This document shows, piece after piece, positions 11,974 to 23,930 of a stretch of 64,000 nucleotides of DNA. Every line of letters starts with the position of its first letter. Position 1 is the first letter of the stretch. The notes beneath the pieces are model-generated. The model saw nothing but the letters and a program-made list of their open reading frames with translations. It did not search any database and was not told where the DNA came from. The DNA lies in contig JAIWWG010000040.1 of assembly GCA_025435555.1 (NCBI GenBank), positions 62,001 to 126,000 on the forward strand, read 5' to 3'. This DNA is from Chytriomyces cf. hyalinus JEL632 (Eukaryota > Chytridiomycota > Chytridiomycetes > Chytridiales > Chytriomycetaceae). A program made the translations under genes and the position numbers.

Positions 11974-13671
11974 TCAAAAAGGCGGCGCATCTTTCCTTGC
12001 CGCCTTTTTAAACACCTCCAAAGGCCCCTCATACGCAGCCTTCCATTCCGCAAACGACTTGTACCCACCAAACCCATCCGGCAGCGTCGGTTGCACCACC
12101 AAATCCCCCGCCTCCCTCCCAGGAACATGCATCCCCCCATCCACAGTCACATTCATCCCAATCCCATTAAAAATGTCCGCCCATCCATGAATCGTTTTCG
12201 TCACTAATTGCGCATATGCTTTTGGAGCCTTCTCGCGCACATTTTTCGGGTCGGGGTTGTCCGATGCAAATGAGGAAATGAGGATCGACAGGTGGTCCCA
12301 CGAATCAAAGTAGTAAATGTATGGGGAAATGTCGTCTGAATAGTAGTCCATGTATTTCCACCAGTCGTCTCCCGCCAGCAAGAGTTTATGCCAATACATG
12401 AATACGATTGCTCGAGACTTAAAAAATTGATGTGATTTAATATGCGCGTTTGGAGTTGCTGTTTTAAAGGAACCTCCCCGGCAGAAATAAACTACTCACA
12501 ATCACGAGTTCCTTGAAAAACTCTTTCGACGGTACAAGCATCACCACGCCGTGCGCCAAATTCTCGTACAACTTCATGACGGAAACTTGATACGGAATTT
12601 CGAGAAACGCGAGATATTTGGCTGCTGTTCTCGGACCGCCGTAGTCGTGATTGACCCACTTGAGCGGCAGGTTTTTCTTTTCGAGAACTTCGTTTGCGAT
12701 TCTGGCTGTAATGTGCGGTTTGAATAGGACTTTGCTCTTTTCCGAGATTGAAACTGGCTGTTGATTCAGAGAAAGTTGTTCGCGAGTTATTTCCCTATAA
12801 CACACACACATGAAACACAAACGACACCAATATACCTGCGCAGCCACATTCGACGCCCCTGTTGACCGCAATATCGTCCACTTGGGCGCCGCCAAAGCTT
12901 CTCGTGCAAGATCCATGGGTTCCAGTGGATTGTTGGCCGTGAAAATCACTTTTCCTTTCGGAGTTTGATTTGCGAGTTTCCACAGCATTCCGTGATACGT
13001 TCCGATGTCTTTTTTAATGTCATAGTCAATGCGGTTTGTTGCTTCGAGTATGATGTACGAGCTGCAGTGATGTTGTGGGTCTTTGCGGAGGAGGGATTGG
13101 AAGAGCGGGCGGCCGTCTTTTGATAAGGGACACAAGAAAACTTTGCGTGAGATTTCTTGGAATTACGAACAGAGAATACAATCAGAGTAGTACCTGGAAT
13201 CGTATCCGACACAATAATCACATCCGAGCTGTCACAAATCAGCTTGACGAATCCAGAATCAATGATCGCCTCAGCGGCAGACTCTTCCATGCCGTATCCA
13301 CTCAACACCGATGGATCCAAAGGTGTGAGTGTGAGACCGAGACGTTCGAGGATCAGTTTCATGTTTGCGCGTGTGCCTTGTTGTTGTGTTTTTGTTTGAT
13401 GTGTGTGTGCGTCAGCTTTTTGCAGAAGCGATCCAGCTGAATGTATGCGCGCATCGCATACTCTTGATTGAAGTGGTAGGGTGGCTGCCATCTTACCTGG
13501 ATGCCGGTTGTAGTACGTGATTCGCGGGACAAGCCCCCGAGACAGGGGAGTCACCGCAACGAGCTTCGGTGCCAACTCTGGTGTCTGCGGCCACATCCAA
13601 TATGCAAGCGCAGCCAAACTCAAGGCCGCCAGCAGCAAGATCCGTACCCGTGGTCCCATTCGAAGCACCAT
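11974..13671 (-). CDS. Type II membrane (secretory pathway) protein, possibly a glycosyltransferase
   Basis: I do not recognise the family with certainty. Five exons join in frame to 446 residues: 13671-13497, 13376-13194, 13116-12836, 12757-12500, 12417-11974. The third intron (12758-12835) is inferred only from splice sites, because it is in frame. The N-terminus MVLRMGPRVRILLLAALSLA is a signal anchor with a basic flank, so the body should lie in the Golgi or ER lumen. The body has alternating hydrophobic and polar segments such as LICDSSDVIIVSDTIPG, SYIILEATNRIDYD and a Trp-rich part (DDWWKYMDYY) that would suit a GT-B-like or O-fucosyltransferase-like fold, but I see no diagnostic motif. 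Confidence 0.75.
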
Positions 13672-13870
13672 CCCACCCAAGATCAATTTTTTTGTTGTTT
13701 GACATCTCTCTCTCCCACACACATATTTGTCGGGCACGTTTGAATTTGTCCAAACTCTATATATGATAACGAATGCATTCAACTGACGCTTGGAGCGTTG
13801 GGAAGATGGGGGAAGCAATTGTGGATCATCTGTAAATCGTGAAGAAAAAAAATTACAACTCTTCTGTTAC

Positions 13871-16192
13871 ATGACTCCTCTTCTCGGCATTTCCACCACC
13901 TTCCTTCTGTTGGGATATTTCAATCTTGTAGCTACAGTAGCAGCGATTGCCTCGTATGATTCAGGGATGAGTGTTGGCCTGGCTGAGCGTAGCGTTGATC
14001 ACGACGGAAACGGAATCACGTTCCCGACCACCATGATCCCGCTCGTCCAAGGCCAATCCTACGTCTGCACCTTTGTCACTGGCTCACCTGTTCAATGGGG
14101 AACAATCAGCATAGATCTGTACAATGTCGCCGTGAGTTTACTGTATTGCCTTCCTCAAAACCTAAAAACGCGAAAACTTGAATCTGATCATCAAAACTGC
14201 TTTTTTTTCAGGACGATGAATACTTTTTAACAAATATCGCCAGAATCGATGCTTCACAAGCTCTTAATCCGATTAATCCTTTGACTGGGAGCATCCCGTT
14301 CACGGTTCCCACCTCTGTTGGAACAGGGCCGTTGTACGTGTTCAAGGTTTCTGGTGTTGATCTTGCGACTGGGAATACTGTCACGCTGCCAAGATCATCT
14401 CTGTTTTCAATTACGAACCCTTACGCGGGTGAGTTGGTCTGCCCATGTTCATACCTGATGTTTATTGTCGATGGCACGGAACAGGCACCATCGATCACCC
14501 AAGCTCAAGAGATATTTGGTACACTGGCCAGAATGTCAGGATTGAATTCTCGTTGGGAAATGCTTTCACAATCAGCGGCGCTTCAACGTAAATTTGTCTT
14601 TATACAAACGTTGACTGTATCGCCTTTAACCTCCCAACAGCCTACGCGTTGAAATGGCGTCTTCAGATTACTCTGAAGTATACACTGTTCTCGCATCGTC
14701 GCCCATTACTGCAGCAATGCTTTCTGGAGCACCGGCCACAATATTCTTCAACGTTCCCAGCTCCTTCAAAAAGGCAACAGTGAGTGCTATACATAGATGC
14801 CTCAGTTCATTCAGTCCTGATAAATCGTACCATCTTTTTCTTTTGTACCCATAGTCGTACTTTGTTCGGCTTTCTCCAAACGACGGAACATTCGGAAAGG
14901 CTCCATCATCAAAGCCTGGACTTCTATCTTCGACGTTATCACTGCCATCTCCAGCGTACGTACGCGCAAAAAATTTGAAACAAATGTGAAAAGCACAAGC
15001 TAAAGACCCATCCTTACGCCCCACCAGCTTCACAATCTTTGCATCCGGCGGCGCCCTTCAAAACTCGTACCTCACAATCAACGTCACAACCGCCGACCAA
15101 ACCGTCCCTCAACCGCAATCCCAACCCATCGAAACGTACGCTGGATCTCTCCTCAAATTCTCTTGGAACTACGCTTGGAAACCACCTGTCCTGTTATGGA
15201 ACATTGACTTGTACTCTGTCGGCGAAAGTTCTGCATCGTTCACGGGCACGAATCTTGTTGAAAACATTGCAAATAGTAAAGAAAACGCGTTTGAATGGAC
15301 GATTGGGGATTCGATTCCGTCAGGCGCTTATTATGTGCGGATTTGGGGGATTTCGCAAGGAGCCAGTTCGGAGGGGACGGCGCCAATTAGTGCTGTTAGT
15401 GTTGTGTTTACGGTAACGAATTCGGCGACTCAGCCTGCGCTTAAATTCTCTGCCTTGGCTGCGAACCCGTGGAAGTACGTTTGCAGAGCGTTGTTGTTAA
15501 GTGTTTTATTTCTCGATCTTACAACCTAATCACAGTGCTGGCTGCCGAGCAAACGTGACTTGGACCATCACAACGCAAGCGGGCTCTGTTCCGCTCAATG
15601 GATGGGTCATTGATTTGCTGAGAAACTCTCGTAAGTCAAACTTGTAGGTTTGCAGATTACTTTGTATTTACCCTTCTTCTTCGTCAGTGCCTTACAAACT
15701 CGTACAAACTCTCACACCCGACCCTTTACCCTCAATCACACAATGGACTCTCGTACGCATCCCGGAAGACCTGGTCATCAGGTTCCAACTCCCCAACTCC
15801 AAAAAAAAATGTGAACAAAACTCTCATCGTTTCCTTCATACCACAGCAACGACTACTACATCCGCGTACGCGCCATCCTCGACACATCCTCATACCCAAA
15901 CCAAGACGTCGGCTCTCTGACCCCGTTCTTTAAAGTCCTCGCACCGCCGACAGACAGACGTACCCTCAACACGACATGTATTGCACAGTTCCCGGGTACA
16001 CCGCGTGTGACTGTGACTGCAAAGAGTGTTAGCACGACGGCGAGGAGTGGTGCGAATCGTACGAGAACTTCTGTAAAGTTGGAAGGAAATAGTAATCCGA
16101 ATCCGTTTGGGAATCCGAGTTCGGCGAGGAGTTTAATAGAAGGTTTGGGGTGGTTTTTGGTCTGTGTTTTGGGGGGGTTGGTTTCTGTTTGA
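13871..16192 (+). CDS. Kre9/Knh1-type Ser/Thr-rich GPI-anchored cell-wall protein
   Basis: This is likely a secreted wall or membrane protein. Nine exons join in frame to 600 residues: 13871-14131, 14212-14428, 14485-14587, 14641-14779, 14855-14955, 15028-15474, 15536-15630, 15688-15781, 15847-16192. The start ATG at 13871 opens a hydrophobic signal peptide (GISTTFLLLGYFNLVATVAA). The middle holds repeated beta-sandwich segments of the Kre9/Knh1 type; the clearest is LKFSWNYAWKPPVLLWNIDL followed by FEWTIGDSIPSGAYYVRIWG. The C-terminus is a Ser/Asn-rich stretch, then a hydrophobic tail (LGWFLVCVLGGLVSV) as in GPI signals. This domain type is known mainly from fungi and supports the fungal assignment. 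Confidence 0.8.
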
Positions 16193-16323
16193 GAAAGGAG
16201 CGTCAACTGAACAACCAACTCGTATAAAACAAAGGTAGACTCAATAAACAAGTTACAGCAAACTGTGGTGTGTATTAATAAGATATTCAGATACAGAAGA
16301 GTCCCCCAACAAAAAGAAAAAGT

Positions 16324-18668
16324 TCAAAGCGCGCGGATCGCGTCCTCATACAAGTTTGGCACATGATCCGCAACCATGCCAGCTCCAAAGATCATATCAC
16401 CAAACACATCGTCAGGTCTCAAAATCTCCTTCACATCCCACGCACCCCCAGTAACTGCAGCATCCTTCCGTACCCAAAAGTTCCTTCCCACAGGAAACAG
16501 TTTCTGGTTCTTGAAACATTTCGAGTACAATTCAGCATGCAATCCTCGAACCGATTCCACTTCCGACACGGACGGTACGCCGTTCGCTTTTGCTTGAACG
16601 TACCGTGACACGAGTCTATTGGCCAACCCAGGTTCCTGGTGCATGTGTGAAACAACGGCAGTCACGTCCCGCACACTTCCCAAACTGAAATCGGGGATGA
16701 AATCGTCGCCGAGAACAACGCTTGTGACAATGTTGTTGAAGGCTGGGGTGTACCGCGTACGGCGAGATCCTGCATCGACGCGGGATACAATGGCTGGACT
16801 TGCGTATGCAAAACAGTGAATTCGTGTGGTAGGAGGGAAGCCAGAGCTTGGCTTGACGAGACCTGTGGCAGCGTCTCCCCATTGAAGTGTGATCAAGGAG
16901 GCGAGACCCGCTCCAAGACTGTGACCCGTCACAACGAGTGCATATCCTGGGTTTGACTGCAGGCCTGCAGAAACTGCTTCGTAAATGTAAGGAGGTGTCG
17001 GTGTTGCACGGAAAAGGTTGGGCAGGTCGTTCGAATTTCGTCGGCTTGGGAGTTCGGATTCATGGATAGATGCAAGCCATTCCTCTGCAGGCAACGCTAC
17101 ACGTCGCGCAGCTTTATACATTCCACTATGAACGAGATATTCGGTGCCATCAAACGTTGCTCGTTCAGATTCGCAGGTCAAGTCAATGAATAAGTCGTGA
17201 AGCGAAAGCGTCCCTCGCAAGCAGAGAACGATACTTTTGTTTGGATGGTCGAGAATGAGGAAAAATGTGGGATTGTAATGCGTATTGTTTTCGGGAAAAA
17301 TTCTTGGCACGGAGCTGAGTTCAGACAAGATTGGGTTTTCCGCCGACTTTTGATTGTGAAAGGTTGTGTGGTAAATTTCTGGGAGTGGTCTACTTGTGTA
17401 AGCGGAATAGAAGGCATGGGTCGGATGGGCGGATTCGGGGGAGCGGCTTTTGCGGGCAATTTCACGGCGTTCGTTGAATGACAGTGAGTTGGGGGCAAAG
17501 AATTCAACAGCAATCTTTCCATATGCTCCCGTACAGAAGCGAATGTACCGCCGGATATTTTGGAACAGCCGGGACGGGTGTAGTGGATCAATGCTTTGCG
17601 GGAGATTGGATTCTAAAATGGAACTTATCAGTTGCAATTTCATTGCCTCAACAGTCGATCGCGTGGCATACCCGTTCCAATATGAGCAAAGACAACGTCC
17701 ATCGATGCTGCCGTTACGTCCGTGTCCACCACCACATCATTCTCGGTGATATCGTCAATTACGGGTCCAGACGAAAGCCCAGCAAGTTCCGTGTCGGTAT
17801 GGTGATGGCGAACAGCATCAGAAAAGGCCCCCTTGAGAGATTCGCTGCAAGCAAGTCGTGCCCGTTCTTCGTAAATAGTTTGCGTCATCCGCTGCAAGCA
17901 AATCCAGGCAGTCACGGATTTTGCAATTTCAATGAAGCCAATGTCTTTAAGGCTCTTTTTTGTCACGGATCGGTTTGCTGTAGCCAGGGATACTGCGGTT
18001 TCTGTCGATGTGGCACCTTCAATTCCGACCAATCCTGAAACTTCAAAGTCCTCATTCTCCTGCGCCAACAGATCACGTTCAAGTTCCCGCTGTACAAGAG
18101 CAGAAAACTCTTCAATAGCCAGTGCAAGTTCTGTGTTTCCAAAGACATTTCCAATCGAATCAACACCACTGCCAGCAGCTTTAAGAGACAAGTTTGTAAA
18201 GTATTCGCCAACACGGATACCAGCGTTGCTGATCTTGTCTGCAAGATATAATGATCCGCTGATGACGGGGGTAATTCCGGTGGCATCCAAGCCCGTGTTT
18301 TCGCCAACAGAATCGACAATGGATCGAGCAACGTTGATGCTTGTGCTTGTAGTGAATTTAGCCGCTGAGAAGCCGAGTTCCGTCACTATTTTCGCTGAGT
18401 TGATGAGGAACGACTGGGTGGGGGGAATGGTTAATTGAAACTGAAGATGTGTTCGAAGTGGGTTTACCAGTCCGTCCGTGACTGTTGAGACGGACTCGCG
18501 GGACAGCGCCATGGAGGAAGACGGCCTCTCTGGCTGGGCAGTTTCGGGACTGGCCGCGACAAGGACGGCCTGGGTCTCCTGGTGTGCGGGTATGGCAGGC
18601 GGAATGGTTGTTGGCATTGTTTCTTCCAAGATTTCAGGAGCTGAGTCGAAGGCTTTTTGTATGGGCAA
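16324..18668 (-). CDS. Class 3 (alpha/beta-hydrolase) lipase, diacylglycerol-lipase-like
   Basis: This enzyme probably hydrolyses acylglycerols. Exon 1 is 18668-17672 and exon 2 is 17612-16324; the 59-nt intron (17613-17671) joins two open frames that otherwise overlap by four bases and look like two genes. The product is 761 residues. The first ~330 residues are a non-enzymatic region with weakly hydrophobic segments and no recognised domain. The lipase half has the oxyanion-region strand SIVLCLRGTLSLHDLFIDL, the nucleophile elbow VVTGHSLGAGLASL (Ser in GxSxG) and LGDDFIPDFS for the catalytic Asp. Family and triad are from general knowledge of lipase class 3 (sn-1 DAG lipase-like). Confidence 0.85.
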
Positions 18669-19208
18669 AATGCGGAGAAACTATTGCGGCACATGGGGGT
18701 GACTGATTGAAGCTACCCACGAAATGCCGTGGCTCCACGAAAGGAGCAGCGTGACTCATGTGTGCTTGGTTGTTTATTCAGTTGTGATTTGTGACAGGTT
18801 GAGAAGTTGCTGTGGCTGGCTGAACTGGTCTTCACTCTGTCTGCCTGCCAGCGACTCTACCAGCACCAACTACCATGTAGCTGAATGAGAAGTAGCATCG
18901 GCTGCTCCAGTTCATAGCATGAGTTGGAGAGAGGCAGTTCGCAGTGCGAGTGGCCCTTGCCTCAATTTTGGCGGGACAGGCCCGCCCGCACCGCCGCAGA
19001 TAAAAGCAAAGCACGCGCCTTCACTGAATAATCTTCCCCAAAAACGAGAAAGACTCGCATCCAGCACCATAAACGTAAGTCGTGTCTCACTCTGACCAAC
19101 AATGAATTCGCATCGACGATTGACAAGTTACAAATTGGAATAACAAATTGACGCTGAAATTGGCGAACACCCTCCCTCCCACCACTCTACACAGACACAA
19201 CACATACA
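18669..19208. promoter_or_regulatory. Divergent promoter of the lipase and LCB2, with a likely 5'-UTR intron of LCB2
   Basis: The two start codons are 540 bp apart and point away from each other. A GTAAGT at 19075 and a CTACACAG ending at 19194 frame a probable 120-nt intron in the LCB2 leader, 14 bases before its ATG. No other gene is seen. Confidence 0.55.
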
Positions 19209-21032
19209 ATGGGAAAGGGCAGCAGAGCACACTTCCGCAGCAACCTCATCAGCCAGACACCCCTCTCATCTGCTGATCTCCTGTCGCAAACTCCCCTCCT
19301 CGATGCCCCAACCGGCATGTTTAAGCAGGAGAAGCTGGACGATAAGCGGAAGACGGAGGAGCTGGGCGGCTTTGTGAACCATGGCGCTGAGGGCATCGAC
19401 CACTGTATCGAAAAGACGCCCTTGCATGTGCTCATCACCACGTACCTGTCGTACTTTATCCTCATCATCACGGGACATCTGCGGGACTTTATCGGTTTCA
19501 GACTCAACCCGCAGGCATTTGCCCATCTGCGGAATAAGAACGTGAGTGTTTTTCTGCCCCCCTCCCGTCTCTTTGGCTTTGTCCTTCCCTTGACTTGTCA
19601 CTGGTCCATCCAAAACAAACTCACATCAAACAAAAAAACCAGGGTTATGCTCCCATTAACAGCGGCTTCGACACCTTCTACCACCGCCGTCTCTACACAC
19701 GCATCCGCGATGTCTTCAACCGACCCATCACCAACGTCCCAGGCCGCACCGTGACTCTCCTCAACAGAGTCTCCAACGACTACAACAAAACCTTTCAGCT
19801 CACTGGCGAGACTCGCGAGGTTCTCAACCTGTCCTCGTACAACTACCTCGGCTTTGCGCAGAACGAAGGCCCCTGCGCTGACGCTGTCGAGCTGGCTATC
19901 AAGAGGTGAGTCAGTCTTGCTAATCGCCCGTCTTTATTAAATCTGAAAATTTCATGAAAGATACGGTGTGTCTACGGGTGCTGCGCGCATGGACGGCGGT
20001 TCATCGGACCTGCACTACGAGGCAGAGAACCTGGTTGCACGCTTCATGGGCAAGGAGGCTTCCATTATCATCTCAATGGGTTTTGCGACCAACTCTACCA
20101 CCATCCCCGCTCTCGTTAGCAAGGGATGTCTGATTATCTCTGATGAATTGAACCACAGCTCGCTTGTGTTTGGTGCCCGTGTGAGTGGAGCCTCCATCAA
20201 GGTCTTTAAACACAATGACACGGCCGACTTGGAAAGTGTGCTTCGTGCAGCCATCAGCCAAGGACAGCCAAGAACGCACAGACCATGGAAAAAGATTCTT
20301 GTTGTTGTGGAGGGACTGTACAGTATGGAGGGAAACATTTGCAACTTGCCAGGAATTGTCGCCCTCAGAAACAAGTACAAATTTTACCTATACCTGGACG
20401 AAGCGCACAGTGTTGGCGCCATGGGCCCGAACGGTCGTGGAATCTGTGACTACTACGGCATTGACCCTTCCAACGTGGACATTTTAATGGGAACCTTTAC
20501 AAAGTCGTTTGGAGCTGCCGGAGGATACCTTTCAGCAAGCAAAGAAATCATTGACCACATTCGTTTCACATCACACTCGAGCGTTTACGCTGAATCCATC
20601 ACCCCACCCATCCTGCAACAAATCATCACGAGTATGCGTATTATTATGGGGGAAGAGCACGGTGCAGACGGACGCAGACGTATCCAACAACTTGCCCGCA
20701 ACTCGAAATACTTCTGCTCAGAACTGAAGCGTATGGGCTTTATCGTGTATGGTGTGGATTCACCCGTTGTTCCTCTTCTGTTGTGTCACCCTGCCAAGAT
20801 TCCAGCTTTCAGTCGTGAAATGCTGAAACGTGGAATTGCTGTCGTGGTTGTCGGTTACCCAGCAACACCCATCATTACGTCTCGTGTCCGGTTTTGTATC
20901 AGTGCTGCGCACACGATGGATGATATCAAGTGGGCGCTTGAGCAGATTAGCGAAGTGGGCGATATCCTTCGCTTGAAGGTGAGCGAGCAGCAATACCACG
21001 AGAAGGGAAGCGAGAAGAAGAAGATTCTTTGA
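19209..21032 (+). CDS. LCB2: Serine palmitoyltransferase subunit 2
   Basis: It condenses serine with palmitoyl-CoA, the first step of sphingolipid synthesis, in the ER membrane with LCB1. Three exons (19209-19541, 19643-19905, 19961-21032) give 555 residues, the usual length. An N-terminal hydrophobic segment ([18 protein letters not shown]) anchors it. The PLP-dependent alpha-oxoamine synthase core shows [43 protein letters not shown] and the cofactor lysine in [13 protein letters not shown]. The start is supported by the leader intron and by conservation from the first residues. The coding sequence is strongly C/G-ending at third positions, suggesting high expression. A broken PAQR-family fragment follows at once. 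Confidence 0.97.
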
Positions 21033-21339
21033 TTCGGACGAAACCTAGAAACCCTTTATTCTTTTTTTTTTATGTTTTTTCTTCATTGCTTTTGTCTTTG
21101 CCTTGTATTGCGGCGGTGTCAGGGGGGCGTTTTCAGTGCAACATAAACAAAGAGTTTATCTGTCTCGTTGTTCAACTTGAAGTCATGCCCCCATGTGAGA
21201 TGCCCACAAAAAAAGTAATGGCAACCCCGACAAGTTCGGCCTGGCCATCCACGGCGACTCCAACCGTCTTTACAGCCAGCAGTAGATGCGTCCGGCAGCC
21301 GGTTGAGGAGCAAGCGTGGATATTCGCATCTGAAATCTC

Positions 21340-21838
21340 AGATTCCAGAACCAAGCAACCATGAAGATATTTCGGACAGACGAATACCGGACATTAAGGG
21401 TCCTCACGCTGCTCGGGTTTTCAAACGTACCTGTGATTCCAATCACCCATTCCATCGTGCAGCATGGCTTGAATTCACGCAACGTTCTATGGGGCTGAAT
21501 CACGTTGGTCTCATGCTGTGTGCATCTGGCATTGGTATCCCCATGTTTGTATTTCATTTCCCGGAACGTTTTTTTCTGTGGTTTGATATCTGGGTAAGTT
21601 TTGGTGAACCTTTTGTGTCGGGAAAATCTGACTTTGGTTTTATTTCTTGCGCACACATCAGGGAAACTCGCATTTGTTTCGGCATGTTTTGATTGTCGTT
21701 GGAATGTTCTTTTTCTGTTCTGGGTTGATCATGTCCTTCAACTTTTGGCATGGACAGAATGCCGACTGTAGTGTGCCTTTAAGTCAGATGGATTTGGGGC
21801 CGCATGCGTGGTATTGGACTCCACCGATGCTTGAATAA
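21340..21838 (+). pseudogene. C-terminal remnant of a PAQR/adiponectin-receptor (hemolysin III-like) gene
   Basis: Only the last third of a seven-TM PAQR protein can be read. One frame holds TDEYRTLRVLTLLGFSNVPV and ITHSIVQHG. After a frame change near 21490 a second frame holds FVFHFPERFFLWFDIW, which resembles the RxPERFFPGKFDIW signature of AdipoR/Izh proteins. A 70-nt intron (21594-21662, GTAAGT...TCAG) leads to GNSHLFRHVLIVVGMFFFCSG, with the expected His pattern. No N-terminal half is found upstream, where LCB2 ends. It reads as a truncated, frame-broken host gene; an assembly error at the shift is the alternative. Confidence 0.65.
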
Positions 21839-22071
21839 AGCGTATTGAATTACGTCTTTTTTATTATTGTTGAAACTGGGGACTACGATGGCCGGTTTGT
21901 TTATTCGAGCTCTCGGTTGAACGGGTCCCGGCCTTCCAATGCTCTTGACAGCCGAGCAGGACTTGAATCCTTCCAGATCCGATAATTGCGTACACACGTC
22001 TCCATCTGCCCAACGATAGCAATAGTTTAAGCTCGTTTGCGATGTGAACAACCAACAAAAAACAAGTCAAC

Positions 22072-22275
22072 TCAACGAGGACGCGAGTCCAGCTGGAACG
22101 AGACCATGTTTGCAAACTGGTTGTCGATGGAAGTGCGGATCGTGTACTGCAGGCCTTGCGCTTGGAAGTGGGTGCGGATGGCGCCCAGGGCTGGTTCAAA
22201 GTAGACCATATATGCGTTGCTGAGAGCGAGGGAGGAGGCTGCCATGGCTAAGGGGGCAAGAAGCGGACGGATCAT
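22072..22275 (-). CDS. Small 67-residue protein of unknown function
   Basis: The ATG at 22275 opens MIRPLLAPLAMAASSLALS, a moderately hydrophobic start, and the frame ends in SFQLDSRPR. It is divergent from the adhesin-like gene at 22575. A partial copy (LALRNACMVYFEP against LALSNAYMVYFEP here) lies at the equivalent place before the second adhesin-like gene, so the pair was duplicated together. That conservation is the main evidence that it is real. Function unknown. Confidence 0.5.
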   Translation of the reverse strand: MIRPLLAPLAMAASSLALSNAYMVYFEPALGAIRTHFQAQGLQYTIRTSIDNQFANMVSFQLDSRPR

Positions 22276-22574
22276 GCAGTTGTTCAGAATGAGTGCAACT
22301 GACGAACTTGCTGTGCGTGTGTATTTAAGCAAGTGACGAGTGGTGTGTTCAACTCAACTTGAATATTGTATTTACGGCAGAACAGGGTAGCCATGGCTTA
22401 ATCCAGGTAGCTACTCTGGGTTAGAATATCATAGGATCGTACATGTAATTGGGTGATAAAGTCAGTGAGAATATTTGAAGACTGCAGCTCTTGTCTAATT
22501 GTGCCCCATGAAAAAAAGAGCTGATCAACCACTTTGATTGGTCCGCAGATTTATTGAACAGAAACGCAGCAACC

Positions 22575-23480
22575 ATGACTCAACTGTCGCACTTTGTTGA
22601 GAGCGTTTCTGTCGATGGAGCCGATTTTGACGCGCTCCAAATCTCAACTTCTGGAAGCGGATCAACCAGAACAGAGGTCCTTCGAGGCGACGGCACCCAC
22701 GCCACCTTCTGCGTCAAGGCGGACAAGGCTACAAATGCACCCAAGGTTACCTTCAACCAGGACCAGCACAGAACTCTGCGCTTGCACATTCAGTATCCCG
22801 AAGACAGCAAACGCCAGCAAGATGTCTCCCAATTACATATCCTGCCAACCATATACTCCTTCTTCTTTAGCGATTCACCGGGCGGAAAGCTCGTGCAAGA
22901 GACAGATGTGTCCATTACTCTGCCGTACGAACTTGAAAACTTTGGAGTTCAGGGAAACGTTGGGTCGTGCAAATGGGATGCCGGAAATGTGGAAAACTCG
23001 TTCAAAGTGGATCTGAGCGTGGGAAGCATCAAAACGGTTTCTCCTCTCACCTGCGCCAACGCGTCTCTGAGCGTCAACGTGGGATCCATTCAAGTTGCTG
23101 AACTGACTGCCTCCAACATGGTGGAACTGAAGGCGGATGTGGGAGAGATTCAAGGCTTATTCAAAGGTTACAAATCGATGGATGCTGAAACTGGCGTTGG
23201 GTCTTTGGACTTGACGCTGCACCCGAGCTCGCCCTTCTCAGACACGATTTTGAGATGTGGAACTGGATCCATTGCAGCAAAAGTATTTGGATTCCATGGC
23301 AAGTTTCACGCCGAAACTGGTCTTGGAGGATTGCGCGTCTCTGGCCATGCTGGGGATGGGCCGTTCAAATCTTTGGGAGCAGCCAACTTCAGCGGTTGGG
23401 TGGCAAGGAAGAATGTCGCTGGAGGAAGCTTTGGGATTCACGCTGGATTGGGATCCGCGAAGCTTGACTTCCACCCTTAG
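22575..23480 (+). CDS. DUF4097/putative-adhesin-like beta-repeat protein, copy 1
   Basis: Intronless, 301 residues from the ATG at 22575; this start (MTQLSHF) was chosen because the downstream paralogue has MTQLSRF at the same place. The protein is made of short beta-strand repeats in which a Val/Ile strand alternates with Gly-containing turns: VNVGSIQVAELTAS, ELKADVGEIQGLFKG and AETGVGSLDLTLHPSS. This is the layout of the bacterial and eukaryotic DUF4097 right-handed beta-solenoid domain. There is no signal peptide or TM segment, so it may act in the cytosol. Function is not known. Confidence 0.75.
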   Translation: MTQLSHFVESVSVDGADFDALQISTSGSGSTRTEVLRGDGTHATFCVKADKATNAPKVTFNQDQHRTLRLHIQYPEDSKRQQDVSQLHILPTIYSFFFSDSPGGKLVQETDVSITLPYELENFGVQGNVGSCKWDAGNVENSFKVDLSVGSIKTVSPLTCANASLSVNVGSIQVAELTASNMVELKADVGEIQGLFKGYKSMDAETGVGSLDLTLHPSSPFSDTILRCGTGSIAAKVFGFHGKFHAETGLGGLRVSGHAGDGPFKSLGAANFSGWVARKNVAGGSFGIHAGLGSAKLDFHP

Positions 23481-23552
23481 AAGTTAGATAACATCTATTT
23501 GCTGTGTTGCGTCCGAAACCTCATGAACAGTGAGAAAAAGTAAAGGGTCATT

Positions 23553-23717
23553 TTCACCATTGACCGAAGGATCTGAAGCGGCGCCTGCAATTCTGGATCG
23601 GGTTCCATTCGAGCGTTCAGCGGGACCACGTCCAGCTGCACTGCGGCGGACCCGTCCATCTTGTACCGGTGGATGCACGGGGATGTGGAGCTCTGCGCCA
23701 CGACCTCGAAACAGTCG
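23553..23717 (-). pseudogene. Exon fragment of the flavoprotein monooxygenase gene, transplanted
   Basis: About 165 bp are nearly identical (roughly ten differences by eye) to 28989-29154 inside the monooxygenase gene, in the same orientation. The encoded peptide VVAQSSTSPCIHRYKMDGSA compares with VVAQSSTSPHIHWYKMDGSA in the full gene. Its upstream end on the minus strand joins directly to the remnant of the small divergent ORF (NACMVYFEP), so the fragment has replaced that ORF's second half. It cannot make an enzyme. Confidence 0.85.
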
Positions 23718-23930
23718 GGTTCAAAGTAGACCATGCATGCATTCCTGAGAGCGAGGAAGGAAGATGACTTGGCTGACGCGGGTGAATCATACCGGCTGTG
23801 CTCATAATTGGTATGTTCAACAGGTGTGTTCAAAACTTTCAATACAAGATCAGATATTCACAAGGTCCCTCTGACCTCATGAAAAAGACTGATTATGAAC
23901 CAAGTCCGCAGATTCGCTCACACAGCACCA

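Noticed and set aside
16324-18668. Two separate minus-strand genes overlapping by ATGA at 17640
   Set aside because: A 59-nt GT-AG intron joins them in frame, and the lipase half lacks its own promoter, so one gene is simpler.
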